A stretch of DNA of 64,000 nt from Burkholderiales bacterium (GCA_026400105.1 JAPLPQ010000087.1:1-64000), one strand, 5' to 3'. Shown: positions 36,989 through 51,264, counted from the stretch's first letter. Notes: a model not told the origin generated them from the sequence alone. Made by a program: numbers and translations.

Positions 36989-37792
36989 TCAGTCCGACTT
37001 GGCCTGTTCGGCGGCTGCGGGCTCGGATTCCGGGTTGCGGCTGACGCGCGAGAACCAGCGCGAGCCCAGGATGCCGATCTCGTACAGCAGGCACATCGGC
37101 ACCGCGAGCGCCAGCTGCGAGATCACGTCGGGCGGCGTCAGGATCGCCGCGACGACGAATGCACCGACGACGAAATAGCCGCGATAGGTCTTGAGCTGGG
37201 TCACCGTGACGAGCTCGAAGCGCACCAGCAGCATCACGACGATCGGCACCTGGAACGCCAGGCCGAAGGCCAGGTAGAGCGACAGGATGGCCTCGACATA
37301 GGAAGCGATGTCGGGCGTCGCGTTGACGCTCTCGGGCGTGAAGCCCTGGATGAAGCCGAACATCTTGTCGAGCACGAAGAACTGCACGAAGGCGATGCCG
37401 ACATAGGCCAGCAGGCTGCCGAAGATGATCAGCGGCAGCGCGAAGTGCTTCTCGTGGCTGTAGAGGCCGGGGGCGACAAAGGCCCAGATCTGGTACAGCA
37501 CCCAGGGCAGCGCCAGCAGCAGGCCCGCCATCATCAGCACCTTGAGCGGAATGAAGAAGGGCGTGAAGACGCCGACCGCGATCAGCTTGACATCGGGCGG
37601 CATATGGGCCCGGATCGGCACCGCGATCAGGTCGATCAGGCCCGAGGGACCGGGCCAGACCGCCAGCAGCGCCATGGCGATGGCGATGCCGTAGAGGCAG
37701 TAGAGCAGGCGGTCGCGCAGCTCCATCAGGTGCTGGACGAAGGGCTGTTCGCTGCCGGCGAGCTCGTCTGCCGGTTCTTGCTTGTCTGACAT
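36989..37792 (-). CDS. tatC: Twin-arginine translocase subunit TatC
   Basis: TatC recognises twin-arginine signal peptides. The 267-residue protein has six predicted helices, the N-terminal FVQHLMELRDRLLYCLYGI signature, FTPFFIPLKV and the downstream VLYQIWAFVAPGLYSHEK segment. The tail is acidic. It follows tatB by 11 bases. Confidence 0.95.
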   Translation of the reverse strand: MSDKQEPADELAGSEQPFVQHLMELRDRLLYCLYGIAIAMALLAVWPGPSGLIDLIAVPIRAHMPPDVKLIAVGVFTPFFIPLKVLMMAGLLLALPWVLYQIWAFVAPGLYSHEKHFALPLIIFGSLLAYVGIAFVQFFVLDKMFGFIQGFTPESVNATPDIASYVEAILSLYLAFGLAFQVPIVVMLLVRFELVTVTQLKTYRGYFVVGAFVVAAILTPPDVISQLALAVPMCLLYEIGILGSRWFSRVSRNPESEPAAAEQAKSD

Positions 37793-37803
37793 GGATCAGG
37801 GGG

Positions 37804-38280
37804 TCACTGGAAGCGGGACTTGGGACGAAAGCGCGCCACCCGCGCCGCGCCTGACTGGGCCTTGCTGCGCAGGCCCTGACGGGCCTTGTACCACTGGGGC
37901 ACTGCCTTTTGCTTGAGCCGGAAGTTCTTCTTCGGATGGCGGTAGACCGGGGGCGCGGGCGTGTAGGCCTGGTCATAGGCCGAGTCATAGGACTGGACCG
38001 GGTCGCTGCCGCCGGACACGTTGCGCTCGAACTCGCTGCCGACCTCGCGCATCGATGTCTGGACATCCTGCGCGGCGCTGGTCACGCTGTCCTTCATCTT
38101 CTTGAGCTCGTCGAGCTCCATCGAGCGGTTGACCTCGGCCTTGACGTCGGCGACATAGCGCTGCGCCTTGCCGAGCAGGGTGCCTACCATGCGCGCGACG
38201 CGCGGCAGCTTCTCGGGGCCGATGACGACGAGCGCCACCGCACCGATCAGCGCGAGCTTGGATATGCCGAGATCGATCAT
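37804..38280 (-). CDS. tatB: Twin-arginine translocase subunit TatB
   Basis: TatB forms the receptor complex with TatC. It has one N-terminal helix ([26 protein letters not shown]) with the family Glu and Pro residues, an amphipathic helix ([20 protein letters not shown]), and a long basic tail rich in Arg and Lys. At 158 residues it is of normal length. It lies between tatA and tatC. Confidence 0.92.
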   Translation of the reverse strand: MIDLGISKLALIGAVALVVIGPEKLPRVARMVGTLLGKAQRYVADVKAEVNRSMELDELKKMKDSVTSAAQDVQTSMREVGSEFERNVSGGSDPVQSYDSAYDQAYTPAPPVYRHPKKNFRLKQKAVPQWYKARQGLRSKAQSGAARVARFRPKSRFQ

Positions 38281-38303
38281 TCGGTTTCAGTCAGGACCGG
38301 GCT

Positions 38304-38558
38304 TCAGCCCTTGGTCTTGACTTCGACGTCGATGGTGGACTTGTCGGCGGCGGCATGCTGCGTGACCTGGGGCGCGGCCTGGGAAGCCGGCTGAGCGCTG
38401 TCGTCAGCCGCCTGGTTGCCGCCATCCTTCATGCCGTCCTTGAAGCCCTTGACCGCTCCCCCGAGGTCGGAGCCGAGGTTCTTGAGCTTCTTGGTGCCGA
38501 AGACCATGACAACGATCAGCAGGACGATCAGCCAGTGCCAGATGGAAAAACTACCCAT
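38304..38558 (-). CDS. tatA: Twin-arginine translocase subunit TatA
   Basis: TatA forms the translocation pore. The 84-residue protein begins [21 protein letters not shown], followed by [22 protein letters not shown] (amphipathic helix) and a Gln/Ala-rich tail. The start at 38558 is chosen because an upstream frame would precede the universal short N-terminus. Confidence 0.93.
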   Translation of the reverse strand: MGSFSIWHWLIVLLIVVMVFGTKKLKNLGSDLGGAVKGFKDGMKDGGNQAADDSAQPASQAAPQVTQHAAADKSTIDVEVKTKG

Positions 38559-38681
38559 TTTGTGAACTCCAGAGCGGGGACTGCGCCCCATCAATCGGTT
38601 TGGATTTCACCGCACGCGATTGGTTCACGCGCGGCAATCCTTCATTATCCCCATATGGGGTGACTGTTTCTTGAAATCAAG

Positions 38682-39041
38682 TCAGCCGCGCGCCCAGGGC
38701 CGCGGGCCGCCGATCACATGCAGGTGCAGGTGATGCACTTCCTGACCGCCCTCGTCGCCGGTGTTGGCGATGACGCGGAAGCCGCCAGCCGGATAGGGGT
38801 TGCAGCCCTGCTCGAGCGCGAGCTGGGGCGCCAGCACCATCATCTTGCCCAGCAGCGCCGCGTGACCGGCTTCGAGCTGGGCCATCGACGGGATATGCAG
38901 CTTGGGGATCACGAGGAAATGCACCGGCGCCCAGGGATTGATGTCGTGGAAGGCGTAGAGCTCGTCGTCCTCGTAGACCTTGCGGCTCGGGATCTGGCCG
39001 GCGACGATTTTGCAGAAGATGCAGTCGGGGGAAGCGTTCAT
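38682..39041 (-). CDS. hinT: HIT-family purine nucleotide hydrolase HinT
   Basis: HinT hydrolyses AMP-lysine-like phosphoramidates. The 119-residue product has the zinc-type N-terminus CIFCKIVAGQIPSRKVYEDDE and the histidine triad HHLHLHVIGG near the C-terminus. Its ATG overlaps the stop of the preceding membrane-protein gene. It lies in the hisE-to-tatA run, as in other betaproteobacteria. Confidence 0.93.
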   Translation of the reverse strand: MNASPDCIFCKIVAGQIPSRKVYEDDELYAFHDINPWAPVHFLVIPKLHIPSMAQLEAGHAALLGKMMVLAPQLALEQGCNPYPAGGFRVIANTGDEGGQEVHHLHLHVIGGPRPWARG

Positions 39042-39415
39042 TGAGGAAACTCCATGGGTTGGCCCGCGTTCATGCGGACCATGCCTTTGACGATGCGGTA
39101 GACGAACCAGGCCGAGATGGCGGTCCAGGCCAGCCAGCCCGGCAGGATGAAGAGCCAGAGCGGCAGCGTCAGCAGGTAGGCCAGCAGGGCGAAGGCCACG
39201 GTGCGGATGCGCCAGCGGAAATGGCTTTCGTGCCAACTGCCGCGCGCGTCGTCGCGCTTGACCAGGTCGAGCACCAGCGCCACGATCAGCAGCGTAGGTC
39301 CCCACTGGCCGCCCGGGATCAGCGCACCGACGGCAACGATCAGGTGCAGCAGGTAGCTGATCAGCCCGGTAGTACTGAGACTGCGCAGGCGTTCGCTCTG
39401 GTCTTGATCCATCAT
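39038..39415 (-). CDS. Small polytopic membrane protein, DUF4870-like
   Basis: This 125-residue protein of unknown function has about three hydrophobic segments: TTGLISYLLHLIVAVGALIPGG, then TVAFALLAYLLTLPLWLFILPGWLAWTAISAWFVYRIVKG. Its N-terminus is charged (DQDQSERLR). The arrangement resembles DUF4870 proteins. It is coupled by an ATGA overlap to hinT and lies 25 bases behind hisE. Confidence 0.75.
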   Translation of the reverse strand: MMDQDQSERLRSLSTTGLISYLLHLIVAVGALIPGGQWGPTLLIVALVLDLVKRDDARGSWHESHFRWRIRTVAFALLAYLLTLPLWLFILPGWLAWTAISAWFVYRIVKGMVRMNAGQPMEFPQ

Positions 39416-39440
39416 CCGGTCCTGACGGGTCCGCGCTGGC

Positions 39441-39812
39441 TTACTCGCCCTGCTCGCGTGCCTTGGCCTTGCGCAGCGCTTTTTCTTCCAGGCCGCCCAG
39501 GCCCTCGCGGCGCGCGAGCTCGGCCACCACGTCGGCCGGGCTCAGGCCGAAATGCGCCAGCGTGATCATGCTGTGGAACCAGAGGTCGGCCACCTCGCCG
39601 ACCAGGGCCTTGGCATCGCCGGCACCGTATTGCAGGTCCTTGGCGGCCATGACGGCCTCGCCGGCTTCCTCGGCCACCTTCTTGAGGAAGGCGTCCGGGC
39701 CCTTGTGCAGCAGCCGCGCGACATAGCTTTTCTCGGGGTCACCGCCGTTGGCGGGCTTGCGCGATTCGATCACCGCCGCGAGGCGGTCCAGGGTGTCGGT
39801 GGAGTGGGTCAT
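39441..39812 (-). CDS. hisE: Phosphoribosyl-ATP diphosphatase
   Basis: HisE removes pyrophosphate from PR-ATP, the second step of histidine synthesis. The 123-residue protein has [31 protein letters not shown], with the acidic metal-binding cluster EExGE, and [17 protein letters not shown]. It overlaps hisI by 4 bases and ends in a basic tail. Confidence 0.94.
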   Translation of the reverse strand: MTHSTDTLDRLAAVIESRKPANGGDPEKSYVARLLHKGPDAFLKKVAEEAGEAVMAAKDLQYGAGDAKALVGEVADLWFHSMITLAHFGLSPADVVAELARREGLGGLEEKALRKAKAREQGE

Positions 39813-40222
39813 TTGTAGATGGTTTCAGGGTCTTTGAGCACCGGGTCGACGCTTTGCCATTCGCCATGGCCTTCGCTGCCTGGCTGGCCGGGCTGGTAGC
39901 TCTGGTAGAAGCAGCTGTGGCGGCCGGTGTGGCAGGCGATGCCGGGCTCATGGCCCTGCTGCGTGACTTTCAGCAGCACCACGTCGTTGTCGCAGTCGAG
40001 CCGGATGTCGTGCACGGTCTGCACATGGCCGGACTCCTCGCCCTTGAACCAGAGCTTGTTGCGCGAACGGCTGAAGTAGACCGCGCGTCCGAGCTCGGCG
40101 GTCTTTTGCAGCGCCTCGCGGTTCATCCAGGCGAACATCAGCACGTCGCCGCTGGCGTTTTCCTGCGCGATCACGGGCACCAGGCCCTTGTCGTCCCACT
40201 TGATCTGGTCGAGCCAATTCAT
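39809..40222 (-). CDS. hisI: Phosphoribosyl-AMP cyclohydrolase
   Basis: HisI opens the purine ring of PR-AMP. The 137-residue protein has [15 protein letters not shown], the [20 protein letters not shown] motif, the metal aspartates in RLDCDND, and the zinc cysteines CHTGRHSCF. The longer upstream frame is out of family. It is followed by overlapping hisE and preceded by hisF. Confidence 0.94.
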   Translation of the reverse strand: MNWLDQIKWDDKGLVPVIAQENASGDVLMFAWMNREALQKTAELGRAVYFSRSRNKLWFKGEESGHVQTVHDIRLDCDNDVVLLKVTQQGHEPGIACHTGRHSCFYQSYQPGQPGSEGHGEWQSVDPVLKDPETIYK

Positions 40223-40233
40223 GCTGCTGGTCC

Positions 40234-41034
40234 TCACAGGCGCACCGGGATGCCGCGCGCAGCCATGCGCTGCTTGGCCTCGGCGATGGTGTATTCGCCG
40301 TAGTGGAAGATGCTGGCGGCCAGCACCGCATCGGCACCGCCCTGCTGCACGCCGTCGGCCAGGTGGTCGAGGTTGCCGACGCCACCGGAGGCGATCACCG
40401 GCACCGGGATCGCGTCGCTGACCGCGCGCGTGAGCGCCAGGTCGAAGCCGGACTTGGTGCCGTCGCGGTCCATGCTGGTCAGCAGGATCTCGCCGGCGCC
40501 ATGCTCGGCCATCTGCGTGGCCCAGGCGACGGCATCGAGGCCGACGTTCTTGCGCCCGCCATGGCTGTAGACATCCCAGCCCGGGCCGACCGGCCGGCCG
40601 TCCAGCCCCAGGCGCAACTCGTCCTCGGGCAGGCGGCGCTTGGCGTCGATCGCGACCACGATGCACTGCGAGCCGTACTTGGCCGAGGCGTCGCGGATCA
40701 CCTGCGGATTGGCCAGCGCGGCCGAGTTGAAGCTGACCTTGTCGGCGCCGGCATTGAGCAGCCGGCGCACGTCCTCGACCACGCGCACGCCGCCGCCGAC
40801 GGTAAGGGGGATGAAGACCTGGGAGGCAACCGCCTCGATGATGTGCAGGATCAGGTCGCGGCCGTCGCTGGTGGCGGTGATGTCGAGGAAGGTCAGTTCG
40901 TCGGCGCCCTGCTCGTTGTAGCGGGCCGCGATCTCGACCGGATCGCCGGCATCGCGCAGTTCGAGGAAATTGACGCCCTTGACCACGCGGCCGCCGGTCA
41001 CGTCGAGGCAGGGGATGATTCGTTTCGCAAGCAT
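40234..41034 (-). CDS. hisF: Imidazole glycerol phosphate synthase cyclase subunit
   Basis: HisF is the (beta-alpha)8 cyclase that with HisH makes imidazole glycerol phosphate and AICAR. It starts [20 protein letters not shown]. The catalytic Asp is in IIPCLDV, with a second Asp in [14 protein letters not shown], and phosphate-binding segments are GGGVRVVED and [11 protein letters not shown]. The protein is 266 residues. It is separated from hisA by an inserted mutarotase gene. Confidence 0.95.
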   Translation of the reverse strand: MLAKRIIPCLDVTGGRVVKGVNFLELRDAGDPVEIAARYNEQGADELTFLDITATSDGRDLILHIIEAVASQVFIPLTVGGGVRVVEDVRRLLNAGADKVSFNSAALANPQVIRDASAKYGSQCIVVAIDAKRRLPEDELRLGLDGRPVGPGWDVYSHGGRKNVGLDAVAWATQMAEHGAGEILLTSMDRDGTKSGFDLALTRAVSDAIPVPVIASGGVGNLDHLADGVQQGGADAVLAASIFHYGEYTIAEAKQRMAARGIPVRL

Positions 41035-41086
41035 GGCGCTATTGTCGCAGCACCGCGCCGCCGCTGCCGCCGGCGCCGGGACGGAA

Positions 41087-41935
41087 TCAGCCGAGTTCGA
41101 GCTGCTGCCAGCCCAGCCAGGACTGGCCGGGCGCCAGCGTCACGGGCTCGAACACCCGCGCGGCTTCGACGCAGAGCATGTGGCGCCAGCCGTCGACGTC
41201 CATGTCGGCCAGCGCGGCGCATTTGGCGACATGCGGGTTCCAGACCACGGTATCGGCCCAGGACTCGCTCTGGCTGATGCGCAAGCCCTGCGCGCCTTCC
41301 TGCAGCAGCATCGGCGCTGCCGCGCCGGAGTAGACGCGGTCGAACTCGGCGTCGAAGCGCAGCAGCTCGGCGCCCTGGGCATGGCCATCGGTCAGAGAGT
41401 CCCATTCCGGGCGGCCCTGCAGGCCGGACAGGCCGGCCTGGGCGACATCGTCGCAGGCGAAGTAGCTGTGCAGCGCACCCGTGAAGGCCAGCGCCTGGGC
41501 GCCGGTGTTGCGCGCGCCCAGCGTCAGGCGCAGCCGGCCGGGTTGCAATTGCAGCGTCAGCGTGAGCTCGAACTCGTGCGGCCAGAGCGCGCGCGTGCGC
41601 TCGCTGCTGCACAGCGTGAGCTCCAGGCTGGCGGCATCGGAGCCGAGGTCGTAGGCGGTAGTGAGCCAGGGCAGATTGCGCGCAAAGCCATGCTTGGGGC
41701 CATTGCCGCGCTGGTTGAACTGCGGCCAGCAGACCGGCACGCCGCCGCGGATCGGGGCGCTGGCGTCAAGCGCGCTGCGCGGGCTCAGGAACAGGCGCTC
41801 GCGCCCGCCCGCGATCCAGGACAGCAGATGGCCGCCCTGCTCGGATACCAGCAGCTTGTCGCCACCCGGCAGGCTCAGCCGCCAGCAGTTCAGGCCGGCG
41901 AACGCTTCCGGTACCAGGGTGGCGCGCGCGCTCAT
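41087..41935 (-). CDS. D-hexose-6-phosphate mutarotase / aldose 1-epimerase family
   Basis: This YeaD-like enzyme interconverts the anomers of hexose 6-phosphates. The 282-residue protein has the family features [50 protein letters not shown] and the C-terminal [30 protein letters not shown]. It starts at 41935, 4 bases before the hisA stop. It is unusual inside a his operon and may be co-expressed only by position. Confidence 0.85.
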   Translation of the reverse strand: MSARATLVPEAFAGLNCWRLSLPGGDKLLVSEQGGHLLSWIAGGRERLFLSPRSALDASAPIRGGVPVCWPQFNQRGNGPKHGFARNLPWLTTAYDLGSDAASLELTLCSSERTRALWPHEFELTLTLQLQPGRLRLTLGARNTGAQALAFTGALHSYFACDDVAQAGLSGLQGRPEWDSLTDGHAQGAELLRFDAEFDRVYSGAAAPMLLQEGAQGLRISQSESWADTVVWNPHVAKCAALADMDVDGWRHMLCVEAARVFEPVTLAPGQSWLGWQQLELG

Positions 41936-41939
41936 GGCA

Positions 41940-42680
41940 TCAGCCGCGCAGTTCGTCGGCCAGTTTCTGGCCGGCTTCGAAGTCGAGATCACCGCTGTAG
42001 ATCGAACGGCCGCAGATCACGCCCTGCACGCCCTCGTCCTCGACCGCGCACAGATTGCGGATGTCCTCGAGGTTGGACAGGCCGCCGGAAGCGATGACGG
42101 GGATGGTCAGCGCCTGCGCCAGCTTGACGGTGGCTTCGATGTTGATGCCCGACAGCATGCCGTCGCGGCCGATGTCGGTGTAGATGATCGACTCGACGCC
42201 GTAGTCCTCGAACTTCTTGCCGAGGTCGGCGACTTCGTGGCCGGTCAGCTTGGACCAGCCGTCGGTCGCGACCTTGCCGTCCTTGGCATCGAGGCCGACG
42301 ATGATGTGGCCCGGGAAGGCGGTGCAGGCATCCTGCAGGAAGCCCGGATTCTTGACCGCGGCGGTGCCGATGATGACGTAGCGCAGGCCGGCGTCGAGGT
42401 AGCGCTCGATGGTGTCGAGGTCACGGATGCCGCCGCCGAGCTGGACGTCGATCTCGTTGCCGACTTCCTTCAGGATGGACTTGATCGCCTGGCCGTTGCG
42501 CGGCTGGCCGGCGAAGGCGCCGTTGAGGTCGACCAGATGCAGGCGGCGCGCGCCCTTGGCTACCCAGTTGCGGGCCATGGCCGCGGGGTCTTCGCCGAAC
42601 ACGGTGGATTGGTCCATGTCGCCTTGTTTGAGGCGCACGCATTGGCCGTCTTTCAGGTCGATGGCAGGGATCAGGAGCAT
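41940..42680 (-). CDS. hisA: ProFAR isomerase
   Basis: HisA isomerises the sugar of ProFAR by an Amadori reaction. The 246-residue barrel starts [21 protein letters not shown], whose Asp is catalytic. It has [19 protein letters not shown], the second Asp in [12 protein letters not shown], and a phosphate site in [11 protein letters not shown]. It follows hisH by 31 bases. Confidence 0.95.
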   Translation of the reverse strand: MLLIPAIDLKDGQCVRLKQGDMDQSTVFGEDPAAMARNWVAKGARRLHLVDLNGAFAGQPRNGQAIKSILKEVGNEIDVQLGGGIRDLDTIERYLDAGLRYVIIGTAAVKNPGFLQDACTAFPGHIIVGLDAKDGKVATDGWSKLTGHEVADLGKKFEDYGVESIIYTDIGRDGMLSGINIEATVKLAQALTIPVIASGGLSNLEDIRNLCAVEDEGVQGVICGRSIYSGDLDFEAGQKLADELRG

Positions 42681-42711
42681 GGCGGTATCGGGTTCAGAAG
42701 GGACGAAAAAA

Positions 42712-43377
42712 TCAGGGATTCCAGTGCAGGAAGTTGCGATAGAGCGCGAGGCCCTGGTCGGCACTCTTCTCCGGATGGAACTGGGTCGCAAAGATGTTGT
42801 CGCGCGCCACGGCCGAGCTGAAGCGGCTGCCGTAGTCGGTTTCGCCGACGCTGTGCGCCTGCTGCTGCGGGTGGGCGTGGAAGCTGTGCACGAAGTAGAA
42901 ATAGGCGCCGTCGGGGATGCCGGCCCAGACCGGATGCGAGTCGCCGCGTCCGAGCTGGTGGAAGACACGGTTCCAGCCCATCTGCGGCACCTTGAAGCGG
43001 CTGCCGTCGGGCTGGTACTGGCCGTCGAGGCGGAACTTGATCACGCGGCCCGGAATCAGGCCCAGGCCGTCGGTCGGACCTTCCTCGCTGTGGTCGAGCA
43101 GCATCTGCATGCCGACGCAGACCCCGAACAGCGGCTTGGCGGCGGCGGCTTCGAGCACGGCGTCGCGCAGGCCGGAGCGCTCGAGCTCCATCATGCAATC
43201 AGGCATGGCGCCCTGGCCGGGCAGCACGACGCGGTGCGCGTCGCGCACCACCTGCGGGTCGGAGGTCACGACCACGTCCACATGGTCGACCGCGGTCGCG
43301 GCGTGAATCACGGCCTGTGCGACGGAGCGCAGGTTGCCCATGCCGTAGTCGACCACGGCCACTGTCTGTCGGTTCAT
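42712..43377 (-). CDS. hisH: Imidazole glycerol phosphate synthase glutaminase subunit
   Basis: HisH is a class-I glutamine amidotransferase that feeds ammonia to HisF. The 221-residue protein has [14 protein letters not shown], the oxyanion strand [11 protein letters not shown], the nucleophile in [12 protein letters not shown], and the His/Glu pair in ATQFHPEKS. It lies 31 bases behind hisB. Confidence 0.95.
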   Translation of the reverse strand: MNRQTVAVVDYGMGNLRSVAQAVIHAATAVDHVDVVVTSDPQVVRDAHRVVLPGQGAMPDCMMELERSGLRDAVLEAAAAKPLFGVCVGMQMLLDHSEEGPTDGLGLIPGRVIKFRLDGQYQPDGSRFKVPQMGWNRVFHQLGRGDSHPVWAGIPDGAYFYFVHSFHAHPQQQAHSVGETDYGSRFSSAVARDNIFATQFHPEKSADQGLALYRNFLHWNP

Positions 43378-43408
43378 CTTGTCGGTTCCGGAACGCTGGC
43401 GGGTGAGA

Positions 43409-43996
43409 TCAGAGCGAGCCCTTGGTCGAGGGGATCACGCCGGCCGAGCGCGGATCGAGTTCGAGCGCGGCACGCAGGGTGCGGCCGAAGGCCTTGAAGA
43501 TGGTCTCGCACTGGTGATGGGCGTTGTGGCCCTTGAGGTTGTCGACATGCAGCGACACCAGGGCATGGTTGACGAAGCCCTGGAAGAACTCGAACACCAG
43601 CTGGGTGTCGAGCTGGCCGATGCTGCCGGCGGTGAACTTGCAGTCCATGTGCAGGCCCGGCCGGCCCGAGAAGTCGACCACCACGCGGCTGAGCGCCTCG
43701 TCGAGCGGGACATAGGCATGGCCGTAGCGCCGGATGCCCTTCTTGTCGCCGACCGCCTGGGCGAAGGCCTGGCCCAGCGCGATGCCGACATCCTCGACCG
43801 TGTGGTGGCCGTCGATGTGCAGGTCGCCCTGGCAATGGATGTCGAGATCGATCAGGCCGTGACGCGCGATCTGGTCCAGCATATGGTCAAAGAAACCGAT
43901 GCCGGTGTGCAGCTTGGACTGGCCGCTGCCGTCCAGGTTGATGCGGACGGTGATCTGGGTTTCGAGGGTATTGCGGGTGACTTCGGCTTGCCGCAT
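43409..43996 (-). CDS. hisB: Imidazoleglycerol-phosphate dehydratase
   Basis: This is the monofunctional dehydratase (195 residues), with Mn-binding histidines in [37 protein letters not shown] and the C-terminal [20 protein letters not shown]. No phosphatase domain is fused. It is now the first gene of this his block, divergent from hisC across 157 bases that must hold both promoters. Confidence 0.95.
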   Translation of the reverse strand: MRQAEVTRNTLETQITVRINLDGSGQSKLHTGIGFFDHMLDQIARHGLIDLDIHCQGDLHIDGHHTVEDVGIALGQAFAQAVGDKKGIRRYGHAYVPLDEALSRVVVDFSGRPGLHMDCKFTAGSIGQLDTQLVFEFFQGFVNHALVSLHVDNLKGHNAHHQCETIFKAFGRTLRAALELDPRSAGVIPSTKGSL

Positions 43997-44153
43997 GGCG
44001 CACTTGGGCGCGGGTAGCGCCGACTAGAAAAATGGGCCTCATGATACCATCGTCAGCCCGATCGACCGCTGCCCGCGGGCCTGTCGCACTCTGACGGGAA
44101 GGCCGCGCAAGCGGCTGTCCGGGCCGGTCCATTCCCTACCGCAGAATCACCGC

Positions 44154-45236
44154 ATGAGCCGCTACTGGAGCGCCGTCGTACACGGCCTGACCCCCTATGT
44201 GCCGGGCGAGCAGCCCAAGCTCGACAACCTGGTCAAGCTCAACACCAACGAACATCCCTACGGCCCGTCGCCGAAGGCGCTGGCGGCGATCCGCGCGGCG
44301 ACCGACGACAGCCTGCGCCTGTACCCGGACCCGAACGCCGACGCGCTGAAGACCGCGCTGGCGCAGCGCTTTGGTGTGCAGCCGAACCAGGTCTTCGTCG
44401 GCAACGGCTCGGACGAGGTGCTGGCCCATGCCTTCCAGGCGCTGCTGAATCACGAGCGCGAGCTCTGGTTCCCCGACATCAGCTACAGCTTCTACCCGGT
44501 CTACTGCGGCCTGTACGGCGTGGCGCAGCGGCAGATTCCGCTGGCGGACGACTTCACGATCCGGGTCGAGGACTACCTGCCGCAGGGTGACGGAACGGGC
44601 GAAAAGGCCGGCGCGATCATCTTCCCGAACCCGAACGCGCCGACCGGTCGCCTGCTGGCGCTCGACGCGGTCGAGCAGATCGTCGCGGCCAACCCCGACG
44701 CGGTGGTGCTGGTCGACGAGGCCTATGTCGACTTCGGCGGCGAGAGCGCGGTCAAGCTGGTCGACCAGTACCCGAATCTGCTGGTGGTGCACACCTTCTC
44801 GAAGAGCCGCTCGCTGGCCGGCCTGCGCGTCGGTTACGCGATCGGCCACCCGGAGCTGATCGAGGGCCTGGAACGGGTCAAGAACAGCTTCAACTCCTAC
44901 CCGCTCGACCGGCTCGCGCTGGCCGGCGCCCTGGCATCGGTCGAGGACGAGGAGTTCTTCCAGCACAGCTGCCAGCAGGTGATCGCCACCCGCGAGACCC
45001 TGGTGGCGCAACTGGCGCAACTGGGCTTCGAGGTGCTGCCTTCGGGCGCCAACTTCGTCTTTGCTCGCCACCCGGCACGCGACGGCGCCGAACTGGCCGC
45101 CGCGCTGCGCGCGCGCGCCATCATCGTGCGCCACTTCAAGCAGGCGCGGATCGACCAGTTCCTGCGCATCACGATCGGCACCGACGAGCAGTGCGCAACG
45201 CTGGTCAAGGCGCTGGGCGAGATCCTGGCCGGTTGA
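44154..45236 (+). CDS. hisC: Histidinol-phosphate aminotransferase, inverted relative to the rest of the his genes
   Basis: This PLP enzyme converts imidazole acetol phosphate to histidinol phosphate. The 360-residue protein has [16 protein letters not shown], the cofactor segment [29 protein letters not shown], and the PLP lysine in [19 protein letters not shown]. Family order in Burkholderiales is hisD-hisC-hisB on one strand. Here hisC is on the opposite strand with its 3' end facing a chemoreceptor gene. A degraded copy of its last 84 bases is found 6 kb away at 51404. Confidence 0.94.
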   Translation: MSRYWSAVVHGLTPYVPGEQPKLDNLVKLNTNEHPYGPSPKALAAIRAATDDSLRLYPDPNADALKTALAQRFGVQPNQVFVGNGSDEVLAHAFQALLNHERELWFPDISYSFYPVYCGLYGVAQRQIPLADDFTIRVEDYLPQGDGTGEKAGAIIFPNPNAPTGRLLALDAVEQIVAANPDAVVLVDEAYVDFGGESAVKLVDQYPNLLVVHTFSKSRSLAGLRVGYAIGHPELIEGLERVKNSFNSYPLDRLALAGALASVEDEEFFQHSCQQVIATRETLVAQLAQLGFEVLPSGANFVFARHPARDGAELAAALRARAIIVRHFKQARIDQFLRITIGTDEQCATLVKALGEILAG

Positions 45237-45278
45237 GGGGTGAGAGCGGGGCTGCACAGCGAAGCGGCCCCTGCCCCA

Positions 45279-47363
45279 TCAGAAGGTTTCCCAGTCACCC
45301 TCTGCCGCAACCGGCTTCTTGACGAACGGCGCTGCTGACGGGCGCTCGGCCCGCAGCGGGACAGAAGACTGCACATCGCCCTTGACGGCTTCGCGCAAGG
45401 CCCCGATGCCGGCGACGACCTGCAGGCCAGCCTGATGGAAGGGATGGCCAGGGCCAACCAGCCTCTCGGCTTCTCGCAGCTGGTTCTTGTTGATCAGGTC
45501 GCCGATCTTGCCCGCCTCCTGATGGAAGTCGGAGTGATTTTGCAGCAGACGCGTGAAGGCGGGGTTCGAGCCCCAGGCCTGGCCGACCGAGCCGTGCAGC
45601 CAGCGCCCCAGGTCACAGCAGTCGTCGCGGCGCAGCCTGTCGACGTCTACCTTGAGCTTGCGCGCGATCGAATTGCGCAGGGTAACCCGCCACTGGTGAT
45701 GGGCCTCGATGGCCCGGTCGAAGTCGAGATGCGCAACGAGTCCATCGGCTACGGGCTGGCGTTGCTGCTTGCGCAGCTCGACCGCATCCACCTCCGCCAG
45801 CGTGGTGTCGCTTTCCACCAGCTTGAACACGCGGATGGTGCTGTGGACCTTCTCGACCTGGTCCTGGAGTGAGGCGGCCCCCGCCGCGAACTCCTCCGCC
45901 ATCGCGGCATTCTGCTGGGTGATCGAGTCGAGCTGGGTCACCGCCGTGCTGATCTGCGCGATGCCATTCGATTGCTCCTGGGTGGCGCTGTGGATTTCTT
46001 CAAGCACCGTAGTCACTTTCTGGACCGAGGTCATGGCTTCATCCATGCGGCTGCGCGCCTCGGCAGCGCGCAGATTGCCGGCATCGACGCGGACTCGGGA
46101 CTCCTCGATCAACTGCCGGATGGCCTTGGCCTCGTTCGAGGCGCGTTGCGCGAGCACGCGCACTTCGGTCGCCACCACGGCAAAGCCGCGACCTTGCTCA
46201 CCGGCACGCGCGGCTTCGACGGCGGCATTGAGCGCCAGGATATTGGTCTGGAAGGCCACCCCCTCGATCACCTGGACGATTTCGCCAATGCGCCGGGAAG
46301 AGTCAGCGATCTCCTGCATGGTGTCGGCAACGGTCAGCACGGCCTCGTGGCTGCGCTTGGCCACGGCGGCGGTTTCGCGCGCCACCGCAGCGCCCTCGGA
46401 AGCCAGATGGGCGGTCTGCCTGATGGTCCCGTTGATCTCTTCCATCGAGGCCGCGGTCTGCTCAAGGTTGCTGGCTTGCGACTCGGTGCGCGAGGACATG
46501 TCCTGGCCGCCAGCCGCAATTTCCTGGGCTCCCCCTCTGAGGTTGGCCACCTCGTGGCGAACATCGCGTACGACGGTGCGCACCGAGACGGTCAGCTGGG
46601 CCAAGGCCAGTTGCAACTGCCCGATTTCGCCCTTGCTGTTGACCTCGACCAGATGGGTCAGATCGCCAGCGGCCATCTTGTTGGCGGTGGCGACCACCGC
46701 CTTGAGCGGCGCGATCGCCAGGCGCAGCGTGCCATAAGCGGCGGTCGAGAGCGACACCAGGCCGGCCAGGGCAATCACCCACCAGGAAGCACCGAGCAGG
46801 TCAGCGACGACCGGCGCACCACCCGACCACACAGACAAGCCGATCAACTGGCCCTTGAGCGTGGGGTGCAACAGGCGGGAGAGGGCACTGGTCCAGCTCT
46901 TGCGCCGCATTTCGCCATGACGCAGCACATGCAGCTTCCTGCCTGCTTTGGCCTCCGCGCGCATGGTGGAGTACAGGCGCTCGAAAGTCTGGATCTCTTG
47001 TGCCGTTGGCTTGGTACGCACCGACAGGAAGCCGACGATGCGATCGCCGTCGCGCACCGGGGTCGCATTGGCACGCACCCAGTAATAGTCGCCATTCTTG
47101 CGGCGGTTCTTGACCAGCGCGCTCCAGGGCAGGCCATCGCCCTGAATCGTCTGCCACATGTCGCGGAAGGCTTCTTCAGGCATGTCGGGATGCCGCACGA
47201 TGTTGTGCGACTGGCCCAGCAGCTCCTCGCTCAGGAAACCGCTGACAGTCACGAAATTGCCATTGCAATAGGTGATGCGACCCTTGAGATCAGTCACGGA
47301 GATCAGCGTCAGATCGGCAGGGAAATCGTAGGAATTCGCAGTGATAGGCAGATTAGTTCGCAT
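45279..47363 (-). CDS. Aer-like chemoreceptor with PAS and CZB domains and a CheR-binding tail
   Basis: The 694-residue receptor has an N-terminal PAS domain (residues about 15-115, with [21 protein letters not shown] and [13 protein letters not shown]). One or two membrane helices follow, around [18 protein letters not shown], then HAMP and an MCP hairpin tip [29 protein letters not shown]-terminal CZB domain (residues about 548-660, [20 protein letters not shown]) would bind zinc. The protein ends GDWETF, close to the E. coli NWETF receptor tail that binds CheR and CheB. It follows the hybrid kinase by 3 bases and is convergent with hisC. Confidence 0.9.
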   Translation of the reverse strand: MRTNLPITANSYDFPADLTLISVTDLKGRITYCNGNFVTVSGFLSEELLGQSHNIVRHPDMPEEAFRDMWQTIQGDGLPWSALVKNRRKNGDYYWVRANATPVRDGDRIVGFLSVRTKPTAQEIQTFERLYSTMRAEAKAGRKLHVLRHGEMRRKSWTSALSRLLHPTLKGQLIGLSVWSGGAPVVADLLGASWWVIALAGLVSLSTAAYGTLRLAIAPLKAVVATANKMAAGDLTHLVEVNSKGEIGQLQLALAQLTVSVRTVVRDVRHEVANLRGGAQEIAAGGQDMSSRTESQASNLEQTAASMEEINGTIRQTAHLASEGAAVARETAAVAKRSHEAVLTVADTMQEIADSSRRIGEIVQVIEGVAFQTNILALNAAVEAARAGEQGRGFAVVATEVRVLAQRASNEAKAIRQLIEESRVRVDAGNLRAAEARSRMDEAMTSVQKVTTVLEEIHSATQEQSNGIAQISTAVTQLDSITQQNAAMAEEFAAGAASLQDQVEKVHSTIRVFKLVESDTTLAEVDAVELRKQQRQPVADGLVAHLDFDRAIEAHHQWRVTLRNSIARKLKVDVDRLRRDDCCDLGRWLHGSVGQAWGSNPAFTRLLQNHSDFHQEAGKIGDLINKNQLREAERLVGPGHPFHQAGLQVVAGIGALREAVKGDVQSSVPLRAERPSAAPFVKKPVAAEGDWETF

Positions 47364-47366
47364 ATT

Positions 47367-50780
<3,414 letters not shown>

Positions 50781-50784
50781 GGCT

Positions 50785-51210
50785 CTAGCCTCCCGTCACC
50801 CGGCAGATCTCCGCGCGCAAGCTATCGGCCGCCAGGGGCTTGACCAGAAAGCCGTCGGCACCCGCCGCCAGGAAGCGCTCGACCGTGGCCGGGTCGTTGA
50901 AGCCCGAAACCATGATGACCGGCAGGTGGCGCACGCCTTGGCGTTCTCGCTCGCGCAAGGCGTTCAGGGTTTGTGCACCATCCATCTGCGGCATGCTGAT
51001 GTCGAGCAGCATGAGATCAAATTCCCGCTCGGTGATCAGCTGCAGGGCCTTGTCGCCGCTGGTGACCAACGCCCCGCTGCAGCCTTGTTCCCGCAACAGG
51101 CGCGCGGCCACTCTCAGGTTGAGGGCATCGTCATCAGCCACCAAGACTTTGAGCGGGCGAGCCAATCCAGGTTTCGAATTTAGCGCCGGACCAGCTCCTG
51201 TTCCACCCAT
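50785..51210 (-). CDS. Single-domain response regulator
   Basis: This is a stand-alone receiver protein of 141 residues with the acidic pocket in LKVLVADDDALN, the phosphorylated Asp70 in LMLLDISMPQMDG, a VSGFND segment and the lysine in FLVKPLA. It has no output domain, so it would act by binding a partner or shuttling phosphate to the hybrid kinase. The ATG at 51210 with a GAGGT site is preferred over the upstream TTG. It is the first gene of the operon and ends 4 bases before the kinase. Confidence 0.86.
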   Translation of the reverse strand: MGGTGAGPALNSKPGLARPLKVLVADDDALNLRVAARLLREQGCSGALVTSGDKALQLITEREFDLMLLDISMPQMDGAQTLNALRERERQGVRHLPVIMVSGFNDPATVERFLAAGADGFLVKPLAADSLRAEICRVTGG

Positions 51211-51264
51211 GGTTACCTCGACTCTGAAACTAGAATCTTTCAATTTATCACATGTTTATCTTAT

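Noticed and set aside
36660-38066. A 468-codon minus-strand frame spanning tatC, tatB and part of the protease
   Set aside because: It is an alternative frame of three real genes, rich in Arg, Ala and Pro.
45237-45278. Terminator in the gap between hisC and the chemoreceptor gene
   Set aside because: GC-rich inverted segments are present but imperfect and lack a T-tract.
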